From the NCBI RefSeq assembly GCF_012911865.1, contig NZ_JAAXYH010000017.1:1-64000 (forward strand): a stretch of 64,000 nt of DNA, in the 5' to 3' direction. Shown one piece after another: positions 7,898 to 14,731 of this stretch. Each line of letters starts with the position of its first letter. Positions within the stretch are counted from its first letter, which is position 1. The stretch is from Shewanella salipaludis (GTDB lineage Bacteria; Pseudomonadota; Gammaproteobacteria; Enterobacterales; Shewanellaceae). The notes under the pieces were generated by a model. That model made no database searches. It was given only the letters and a program-made list of their open reading frames with translations, and had not been told where the DNA came from. Made by a program: the position numbers and the translations under genes.

Positions 7898-9427
7898 TTA
7901 GGCCGTTTGCTTCACTGGCGGCTCATCGGCTTGCAGCATGAGGGCTAACTTGTCCTGGGCGGCGAAGAAGGTGGCTTGCACCGAAGCGGAAGGCGCCTTG
8001 CCGAAATGGCTCACCAGGACTATGGCCAGTGAGCTGGCGATGAAGCCAGGCACTATTTCATACAGCAGGCTGCTCAGTGTCTGACCGTCCGGGAGGACGG
8101 GGACAAAGATCCATAACAGGACGGTGATGGCGCCCGTCAGTATGCCGGCGATGGCCCCCGAATGTGTCATCCTGGACCAGAACAGGCTGAAGAGTACCAG
8201 GGGACCGAAGGCGGCACCGAAGCCTGCCCAGGCATTGCTGACCAGGGACAGGATGCTGTTGGATCTGTCCAATGCCAACAGGGAAGCGACCAGGGCGACG
8301 GCGAAGACACAGTAGCGTCCCAGCCTCACCAGCTGCGCCTGTGAGATGTCTTTCTTGGCGTAGCTACGGTAGATGTCTTCGGTCAGCGAACTGGATGACA
8401 CCAGCAGCTGCGATGAGATGGTGCTCATGATCGCCGCCAGGATCGCTGCCAGCAGGAAGCCACTGACTAGGGGATGGAATAAGATCTCGGCGAAGAGGAT
8501 GAAGATGGTCTCTGGGTCCGTCAGTCCAGGGTGGAACTTGTTCACATAGGCGACGCCGATCAAACCTGTCGCCAAGGCACCCAGTATGGTGACCGTCATC
8601 CAGCTCATGCCTATGGTCCTGGCGGTCTTGATGTCGCGTACCGAGCGGATCGCCATGAAGCGCACTATGATGTGCGGCTGGCCGAAGTAACCCAGGCCCC
8701 ATGCCATGCTGGAGACTATGCCTATGAGTGTCATGTTATGCAGCGACTCGGAAAATGGCGCTATGCTGTCGCCGGCCAGGCTGAGCACTTCGGCCGTGCC
8801 ACTGAACTGCTGGTAGGCCACCAGGGGCACCAGAACCAGGGCGATGAACATGATACAACCCTGGACGAAGTCGGTCATGCTGACCGCCAGGAACCCCCCG
8901 AGCAAGGTGTAGGCCACCACCACAGAGACGGTAATCATCAGGCCCAGGTAATAGTTCATTCCGAATGCCGACTCGAACAGTTTGCCCCCTGCGACCAGGC
9001 CGGCGGAGGTGTAGAGGGTGAAGAAGAGGATGATCACCAATGCCGAGATGATGCGCACCGAGCTCTTTTGCAGGCCGAAGCGCTTGCCGAAGAAGTCCGG
9101 CAATGTCAGGGCATCGTCGGCTTCCTGGGTATAGACCCTGAGCCTGGGCGCCACCAACACATAGTTGAACCAGGCGCCCAGCAGCAGGCCGAGTGCTATC
9201 CATAGGGTATCGAAACCTATCACAAACATGGCGCCTGGCAGGCCCATCAGCATCCAGCCACTCATATCCGAGGCGCCGGCAGACAATGCCGTGACCTGGG
9301 GGCTGACCTTACGGCCACCCAGTATGTAGCCCGAAAGATCGTCGGTGGAGTTGCGGTAGGCGAAAAGGCCAATCGCCAGCATGACCGCAAAATACAGGGC
9401 CAGCGAGATATAACTTGAGTATTCCAT
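7898..9427 (-). CDS. putP: Sodium/proline symporter
   Basis: PutP imports proline with Na+ across the inner membrane. The 509-residue protein has the 12-13 helix layout of the SSS family. The SAGASDMSGWMLMGLPG segment in helix 2 contributes to Na+ and proline binding in PutP, and further matches include YTLLGGFLAVSMTDFVQG. It lies just beyond proBA on the same strand, so synthesis and uptake genes are adjacent, although a ~190-base gap suggests separate transcription. Its ATG follows the stop of a 59-codon gene by a single base, implying translational coupling. Confidence 0.95.
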   Translation of the reverse strand: MEYSSYISLALYFAVMLAIGLFAYRNSTDDLSGYILGGRKVSPQVTALSAGASDMSGWMLMGLPGAMFVIGFDTLWIALGLLLGAWFNYVLVAPRLRVYTQEADDALTLPDFFGKRFGLQKSSVRIISALVIILFFTLYTSAGLVAGGKLFESAFGMNYYLGLMITVSVVVAYTLLGGFLAVSMTDFVQGCIMFIALVLVPLVAYQQFSGTAEVLSLAGDSIAPFSESLHNMTLIGIVSSMAWGLGYFGQPHIIVRFMAIRSVRDIKTARTIGMSWMTVTILGALATGLIGVAYVNKFHPGLTDPETIFILFAEILFHPLVSGFLLAAILAAIMSTISSQLLVSSSSLTEDIYRSYAKKDISQAQLVRLGRYCVFAVALVASLLALDRSNSILSLVSNAWAGFGAAFGPLVLFSLFWSRMTHSGAIAGILTGAITVLLWIFVPVLPDGQTLSSLLYEIVPGFIASSLAIVLVSHFGKAPSASVQATFFAAQDKLALMLQADEPPVKQTA

Positions 9428-9428
9428 A

Positions 9429-9608
9429 TTAGTGCTCTTTGATGCCCGTCAGGGTTTGAGTTAGTTTTTGTTTACAGAGGGGGAAGATGTAGCTGGATAA
9501 CAGCAGCCAGAAGCAGGTGAATTGGACCAGGGACTGTAATTTTGCGGTGAGATAATGGTTCAGGGTCGACAGACTACTGTCTGGCTCCTTTGAATTGCGT
9601 GCTTTCAT
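9429..9608 (-). CDS. Small membrane protein encoded directly upstream of putP
   Basis: An ATG at 9608, preceded by GAAAGGGAAA, opens a 59-codon frame whose TAA stop (9429-9431) ends one base before the putP ATG. The product starts MKARNSKEPDSSLSTLNHYL. It has one hydrophobic segment (about residues 27-44, LVQFTCFWLLLSSYIFPL) and a polar, basic C-terminus, so a single-span inner-membrane peptide is expected. The strong ribosome binding site and tight coupling suggest it is expressed with putP. It could be a small accessory subunit of the symporter or a translational leader. No family recognised. Confidence 0.6.
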   Translation of the reverse strand: MKARNSKEPDSSLSTLNHYLTAKLQSLVQFTCFWLLLSSYIFPLCKQKLTQTLTGIKEH

Positions 9609-10202
9609 AATAGTTTCCCTTTCAGTGATGGTCCTTGTGGTGGACGTCTGAACCTTTATCGGCAGTTGGCTCCGGATAAAGCCTAATCAATTTGATTTTT
9701 GCTCAAATAATTAGTGTTCGAACTGTATTATTCGGGTTTTAGACACATTAATCAAGTGCCGAGTCAAGCATGAGGCTAAGTTAATGATGTGAATTTTATG
9801 TTTTATCATTTATTTTCAGTTGGTTATTTTAGTTGATACTCATGTTGAATAAATTTTCGTATATTGGATATCAAAAACACCTCATGGCTGGCCCCATGAA
9901 ACGGCCGGCGGCCCCGGGTGTTGTTGTCGGCTATCGGGGGAATAAATTCGGAATTTATATTAGTGCTGAAATCAATTCTGGCTCGGGTGACTGCCACCCG
10001 AATGTGAATGCCTTGGTTTAGATTAGATTGGGTTAGATTGGATTGGGACTCTAGTGCGCAGGCCTGCGCACTAGAGTCCGGAACAGGCTGGCAAAGGTGG
10101 CGCCCGGATGCTGGCGCTTTATCGGTGGCTGACGGCTAAGCTGGCGATTGATAAGTAGAGTGAGTGGCGCAATTTCGCGGCTGAATTTTTCCATAACCAT
10201 TG
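9609..10202. other. Divergent intergenic region between putP and arsR
   Basis: About 600 bases. The putP-proximal part (9660-9860) is AT-rich and should contain the putP promoter. The arsR-proximal part has short direct repeats of TTAGATTGG near 10022-10044, a perfect 34-bp palindrome (listed separately) and then the ArsR operators. No convincing gene is seen. Confidence 0.5.
10046..10079. repeat. Perfect 34-bp palindrome
   Basis: The arm GGACTCTAGTGCGCAGG is followed without any spacer by its exact reverse complement. No T-run follows on either strand, so it is not an ordinary terminator. It could form a cruciform, be a binding site for a dimeric regulator, or be the scar or end of a mobile element. 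It lies about 125 bases upstream of the arsR operators. Confidence 0.9.
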
Positions 10203-10224
10203 ATATATACGATTTTTCATATAT
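10203..10224. promoter_or_regulatory. Probable ArsR operator 1
   Basis: An imperfect AT-rich inverted repeat, ATATAT-N10-ATATAT with internal GA/TC symmetry, resembling the ATATxxGAxxxTCxxATAT pattern bound by ArsR-family repressors. It lies about 105 bases before the arsR ATG. Confidence 0.55.
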
Positions 10225-10244
10225 GCTCCTGTTTCATGGCTAAG

Positions 10245-10264
10245 ATATATGAATTTTCATATGT
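10245..10264. promoter_or_regulatory. Probable ArsR operator 2
   Basis: ATATATGAATTTTCATATGT is a near-perfect inverted repeat, 42 bases downstream of the first copy, so the same face of the helix would be presented about four turns apart. Two such sites suggest cooperative autoregulation of the ars genes. Confidence 0.6.
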
Positions 10265-10328
10265 CTTAGCCGAAGGCAGGCCGGCGACTCTGAGGCTGCA
10301 ACAGAACATGCATGAAGGCGGAAGTTCA

Positions 10329-10673
10329 ATGGTACCGACCCAGTTTTTCAAGTGTTTAGCCGACGATACCCGTTTGCGCAGCCTCATGCTGCTGCAGCTG
10401 CAGGGGGAGCTGTGTGTATGCGAGCTGACCTCGGCGTTGGCCGAGAGCCAGCCCAAGGTATCCCGTCACCTGGCGCAGTTGAAACAGTGCGCTCTGCTGC
10501 AGGACAGGCGGCAGGGGCAATGGGTCTTCTATCGGATTAACCCTGACTTGGCCCCCTGGTGCCGGGCCGTGTTGCTGGAGCTGAGTGTCAGCAATGGCCC
10601 CTATATCCAGCCTGACCTACAACGACTATGCCAAATGGGCAGCAGGCCGGAGCGGGTAATGAGCTGTTGCTGA
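10329..10673 (+). CDS. arsR: Arsenic-responsive transcriptional repressor ArsR
   Basis: This 114-residue winged-helix protein of the ArsR/SmtB family represses the ars operon until As(III) or Sb(III) binds. The ELCVCEL motif in helix 3 carries the vicinal Cys-Val-Cys thiols that bind arsenite. The recognition helix reads SQPKVSRHLAQLKQC, and the protein ends in a further Cys-Cys pair. I chose the ATG at 10329, which places the KCLADDTRLRSL helix at its usual N-terminal position and has GGAAG upstream; longer in-frame starts run through the operator sequences. It is first in the arsR-gapdh-arsJ order. Confidence 0.9.
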   Translation: MVPTQFFKCLADDTRLRSLMLLQLQGELCVCELTSALAESQPKVSRHLAQLKQCALLQDRRQGQWVFYRINPDLAPWCRAVLLELSVSNGPYIQPDLQRLCQMGSRPERVMSCC

Positions 10674-10778
10674 GTGCCAGGCTCTGACCAGGCAACGAAT
10701 ACCAAGCAACCGGCACCCTGAAGCGAGAGCCGGGACTAAAGCGCAGCTGAACGTTTTCAGCATAACGGAGAGAAGCAG

Positions 10779-11810
10779 ATGAGCATCAAGATAGGGATCA
10801 ACGGCTTCGGCCGCATGGGCAGGTTGGCGCTGCGTGCCGCCTGGGATTGGGATGAGGTCGAATTTGTGCAAATCAACGATCCCGCCGGCGACGCGGCGAC
10901 CCTGGCGCATCTGCTCAACTTCGACTCAGTCCATGGCCGCTGGCAGCATGAGGCGCTGGCCGAGGGCGAGAGCATGGTGATCGGCCGGCAACGACTGCAA
11001 TGCAGCCGCAACGGGGCGATAGCAGACACAGACTGGTCCGCCTGCGATCTGGTGATCGAGGCCTCGGGGGTGATGAAGACCAAGGCGTTGCTGCAAGCCT
11101 ACCTGGATCAAGGCGTTAAGCGGGTGCTGGTGACGGCACCCGTGAAGGAAGAGGGGGTGCTCAACGTCGTCATGGGGGTGAACCAGCAGTTGTATGATGC
11201 GGCGCACCACCCGATAGTCACGGCCGCCTCCTGCACCACCAACTGCCTGGCACCTGTGGTCAAGGTGATCCACGAGCAGCTGGGCATACGCCATGGCTCC
11301 ATGACGACGATTCATGACATCACCAATACCCAGACCATACTGGACGCGCCCCATAAGGATCTGCGCCGTGCCCGTGCCTGTGGCCAGAGCCTGATCCCCA
11401 CCACCACGGGCAGCGCCACCGCCATCACCCATATCTTCCCCGAGCTCGAGGGTAAGCTCAACGGCCATGCGGTGCGGGTGCCGCTGGCCAATGCCTCGCT
11501 GACCGATTGTGTGTTCGAGCTCGAGCGTCCCGTCACCGAGGCGGAGGTGAATGCCCTGCTCAAGGACGCCGCCGAGAATGCGCTCGCCGGCATCCTGGGC
11601 TACGAGGAGCGGCCGCTGGTGTCTGTGGATTACAAGACAGATCCCCGTTCCTGCATCATAGATGCCCAGTCGACCATGGTGATCAACGGCACCCAGCTCA
11701 AGTTGTATGTCTGGTACGACAATGAGTGGGGCTACGCCAATCGGGTCGCCGAGTTGGCGTTGATGGTCGGGCGCCTGGATCTGGCCCAACCCGAGACAGG
11801 GGCCAGATAG
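10779..11810 (+). CDS. ArsJ-associated glyceraldehyde-3-phosphate dehydrogenase
   Basis: In the ArsJ pathway this GAPDH uses arsenate in place of phosphate on glyceraldehyde-3-phosphate, making 1-arseno-3-phosphoglycerate, which ArsJ exports (established for the family). The 343-residue protein has the NAD-binding NGFGRMGRLALRA motif, the catalytic cysteine in SCTTNC (about residue 150) and the partner histidine in HDITNTQ. It also has the C-terminal WYDNEWGYANRV. A GGAGAG ribosome binding site precedes the ATG. Position between arsR and arsJ marks it as the arsenic-specific paralogue and not the glycolytic enzyme. Confidence 0.92.
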   Translation: MSIKIGINGFGRMGRLALRAAWDWDEVEFVQINDPAGDAATLAHLLNFDSVHGRWQHEALAEGESMVIGRQRLQCSRNGAIADTDWSACDLVIEASGVMKTKALLQAYLDQGVKRVLVTAPVKEEGVLNVVMGVNQQLYDAAHHPIVTAASCTTNCLAPVVKVIHEQLGIRHGSMTTIHDITNTQTILDAPHKDLRRARACGQSLIPTTTGSATAITHIFPELEGKLNGHAVRVPLANASLTDCVFELERPVTEAEVNALLKDAAENALAGILGYEERPLVSVDYKTDPRSCIIDAQSTMVINGTQLKLYVWYDNEWGYANRVAELALMVGRLDLAQPETGAR

Positions 11811-11855
11811 CGCCAAGGCAGAGTCAGGATAGAAACGTCACTTTGGAGTCATAGC

Positions 11856-13085
11856 ATGTTGGCCGCGCTTGCCCGTTTGCCCTTGGCCGTGCGTCAGTAT
11901 CTGCTGATCACCGCCAATTACTGGAGTTTCACCCTCACCGACGGCGCCCTGCGGATGCTGGTGGTGTTGCACTTTCATGCGCTGGGCTACAGCCCGCTGG
12001 CGATCGCCATGCTATTCCTCTTCTATGAGATCTTCGGGGTGGTGACTAACCTGCTCGGGGGGTGGCTGGGGGCCAGGCTGGGGCTTAACCGCACCATGAA
12101 CCTGGGGCTGGCGCTGCAGATCGTCGCCCTGGGCATGTTGCTGGTACCCGCGGCCAGTCTGCCACAGCTGCTGGCCGGGGTGCCCTGGGTGATGGCGGCG
12201 CAGGCGCTGTCGGGGATCGCCAAAGATCTCAACAAATTGAGCGCCAAGAGCGCGATAAAACTCCTGGTGCCCAAGGGCGCCGAGGGCAAGCTATACCAGT
12301 GGGTCGCCTTGCTGACGGGATCCAAGAATGCCCTCAAGGGTGTGGGTTTCTTTCTCGGTGGCGCCCTGCTGGCGCTGCTGGGGTTCGAAGGCGCCATAGC
12401 TTCCATGGCACTGGTCTTGAGTCTGGTGTGGTTGTTCAGCCTGGTCATGCTGAAACAAACCCTGGGCAAGGCAAAAAACAAACCCAAGTTCAGTGAGATA
12501 TTCTCCAAGAGCCGGAGTGTCAACATACTGTCCGCCGCGCGTCTCTGCCTGTTCGCCGCCCGTGATGTCTGGTTCGTGGTGGCCTTGCCCGTGTATCTCG
12601 CCGACAGCTTCGGCTGGGACCACTGGGCGGTCGGTGGTTTCCTCGCCCTCTGGGTGATCGCCTATGGTGTGGTGCAGGCCCTGGCGCCCAGGATGACGGG
12701 CAGGGCTGCGGCCCCCGATGGCAGGGCCGCCTGGTTTTGGGTGAGCCTGTTGGCCCTGGTGCCGGCGCTGATCGCCCTGACGCTCGGCCTGGCGCCCATG
12801 CCCAGCCTATTGGGCGGCTTGTTGCTGTTCGGTGCCCTGTTCGCCATCAACTCCTCCTTGCACAGTTACCTCATCGTCAGTTATGCCAGCGATGAGGGGG
12901 TCTCCCTGGATGTCGGCTTCTATTATATGGCCAATGCCATGGGGCGCCTGTTAGGCACCCTGTTGTCGGGTTGGGTGTTTCAGGTGTGGGGCATGACGGC
13001 CTGCCTGTGGATTTCCTGCGGCCTGTTGGTGGTGACCAGTGTGATCTCACTCCGGCTGCCACGCAGGTCTGTGATCCCGGGCTAA
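11856..13085 (+). CDS. arsJ: Organoarsenical efflux MFS transporter ArsJ
   Basis: ArsJ expels 1-arseno-3-phosphoglycerate across the inner membrane, where it breaks down to arsenate, giving arsenate resistance without a reductase. The 409-residue protein has about 12 hydrophobic helices. The conserved N-terminal NYWSFTLTDGALRMLVVLHF segment is typical of ArsJ, and GIAKDLNKLSAKSAIKLLVP follows helix 4. It starts 45 bases after the GAPDH gene and so belongs to the same operon. No arsC or arsB is present in the window. Confidence 0.93.
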   Translation: MLAALARLPLAVRQYLLITANYWSFTLTDGALRMLVVLHFHALGYSPLAIAMLFLFYEIFGVVTNLLGGWLGARLGLNRTMNLGLALQIVALGMLLVPAASLPQLLAGVPWVMAAQALSGIAKDLNKLSAKSAIKLLVPKGAEGKLYQWVALLTGSKNALKGVGFFLGGALLALLGFEGAIASMALVLSLVWLFSLVMLKQTLGKAKNKPKFSEIFSKSRSVNILSAARLCLFAARDVWFVVALPVYLADSFGWDHWAVGGFLALWVIAYGVVQALAPRMTGRAAAPDGRAAWFWVSLLALVPALIALTLGLAPMPSLLGGLLLFGALFAINSSLHSYLIVSYASDEGVSLDVGFYYMANAMGRLLGTLLSGWVFQVWGMTACLWISCGLLVVTSVISLRLPRRSVIPG

Positions 13086-13172
13086 GCTTTCGCCGGCACG
13101 GCTTCTAAAAATGATGCCATGGTCTATTCTTAACCCGTGAGGGGACTGAGAACCTATGCCGGAGGCGAATGC

Positions 13173-14627
13173 ATGCGCATGACATTGCAGTTTTTAGGGG
13201 CGACCGAGGAAGTGACGGGTTCCTGTCATTTGCTGACGGTCGGCAAGGAGCAAGTGCTGTTGGATTGCGGCTTGATCCAGGGCGGCAGGGCCGATGAGTT
13301 GCGTAACCGCGAGCCCTTCGAGTTCGATCCCAAGGCCATCTTCGCGGTAGTGCTCAGCCATGCCCACATAGATCACTCGGGCCGCTTGCCCCTGCTGGTG
13401 AAGTCAGGTTTCACCGGCCCCATCTACACCCACAAGGCGACGGCCGAGCTCTGTGCCATCATGCTCAAAGACGCTGCCATGCTGCAGCGCCGCGACGCCG
13501 AGCGCCTGAGCAAGCGTTTGGCGAAGCAGAATCTGCCGCCGGTCGAGCCCCTGTTTACCGAGGAAGATGTAGATCAGGCGGTGGCACAATTCATTCCACT
13601 GGAATACGGCAGTGTGACCCGGGTGATGCCCCATGTGGATGTCTGCCTGTCCGATGCGGGTCATATCCTGGGGTCGTCGATACTCGAGCTGTGGCTGGGT
13701 GAAGGCGAGGCGCAGAAGAAGCTTGTATTCAGTGGCGACCTGGGCCGTGCCGGCATGCCGATCCTCAAAGATCCCACCCTGGTGGCCAGTGCCGACATGG
13801 TGTTGATGGAAAGCACCTATGGCAACAGATTGCACCGCACCTGGGATAACACCCTGGAAGAGTTGAAAGCCATCTTCGCCAAGGCGGTCGCCGAGAGCCA
13901 CGGCAATATTCTGTTGCCGGCCTTCTCCGTCGGCCGGGCGCAGGAGCTGTTATACCTATTTCACCTCTATGCCAAGGACTGGAATCTGTCGCGGTGGAGA
14001 ATTTGCCTCGACAGCCCGATGGCGATCGAGGCGACCCGGGTCTATGTCGACAACTATCCCTTGATGGATGAGGACTTCAAGCGTTTCACCCGTCAGCACC
14101 CGGGCCAGCACCCACTCTTGTCGAATGTGGAGTTTACCCAGACCACGGAGGAGTCGATTGAGCTTAACCAGATCCACCAGGGGCTGATCATCATAGCCGG
14201 CAGCGGCATGTGTAACGGTGGCCGCATCCGCAGCCACCTGGAGCATAACCTCTGGCGCAGCGAGTGTGACATCATCATCTGTGGTTATCAGGCGATCGGC
14301 ACCCCGGGGCGGGCATTGGTCGATGGGGTCGGCGAGCTCACTATCCATGGCAACAGTGTCAAGGTGGCCGCCAGCATACACACCATAGGTGGCCTGTCGG
14401 CCCATGCGGATCAGGCCGAGCTGTTGCATTGGTATCGCCACTTCGAGGGTACGCCGCCCGTGGTCCTGGTGCATGGCGAGCCTGATGCCCAGCGGGGGCT
14501 GGTCGAGGCCATGAACCAAGTGCCACAACATAAGCCCAAGGCGATGGCGATTGCCACCCATGGCGACATGCTGGATCTCAATGGCCTGCCCAAGCTGGTC
14601 TGGCTGCACTCCCAGTCTCAGTTCTGA
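13173..14627 (+). CDS. MBL-fold/beta-CASP metallo-hydrolase
   Basis: The 484-residue protein belongs to the metallo-beta-lactamase/beta-CASP group that includes RNA-processing nucleases. Metal-site motifs are HAHIDHSGRLP (about residues 58-68), SDAGHILGSS, FSGDLGR and the C-terminal SAHADQ; STYGNR and the beta-CASP AFSVGRAQELL are also present. Bacterial members are generally predicted exonucleases with unproven substrates. The start is placed at the ATG at 13173, which has GGAGG in front; a GTG further upstream would give an unsupported extension. It follows arsJ by about 90 bases but is probably unrelated to arsenic. A shared terminator lies downstream. Confidence 0.88.
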   Translation: MRMTLQFLGATEEVTGSCHLLTVGKEQVLLDCGLIQGGRADELRNREPFEFDPKAIFAVVLSHAHIDHSGRLPLLVKSGFTGPIYTHKATAELCAIMLKDAAMLQRRDAERLSKRLAKQNLPPVEPLFTEEDVDQAVAQFIPLEYGSVTRVMPHVDVCLSDAGHILGSSILELWLGEGEAQKKLVFSGDLGRAGMPILKDPTLVASADMVLMESTYGNRLHRTWDNTLEELKAIFAKAVAESHGNILLPAFSVGRAQELLYLFHLYAKDWNLSRWRICLDSPMAIEATRVYVDNYPLMDEDFKRFTRQHPGQHPLLSNVEFTQTTEESIELNQIHQGLIIIAGSGMCNGGRIRSHLEHNLWRSECDIIICGYQAIGTPGRALVDGVGELTIHGNSVKVAASIHTIGGLSAHADQAELLHWYRHFEGTPPVVLVHGEPDAQRGLVEAMNQVPQHKPKAMAIATHGDMLDLNGLPKLVWLHSQSQF

Positions 14628-14682
14628 AATGCCGCTCCAGTTGGAAGATTTGACTTGTTAGCATGGGTTGTTTTTCGGACAT

Positions 14683-14712
14683 AAAAAATGCCAGGCGAAC
14701 CTGGCATTTTTA
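14683..14712. terminator. Bidirectional terminator
   Basis: AAAAATGCCAGG and CCTGGCATTTTT form a stem with a four-base loop (CGAA), flanked by A- and T-runs. It separates the MBL hydrolase gene from the convergent TonB receptor gene and can serve both. Confidence 0.85.
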
Positions 14713-14731
14713 TTGGCCTGATGACTCAGGC

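Noticed and set aside
9833..10021. 62-codon frame between putP and arsR
   Set aside because: Weak start context and composition of non-coding DNA.
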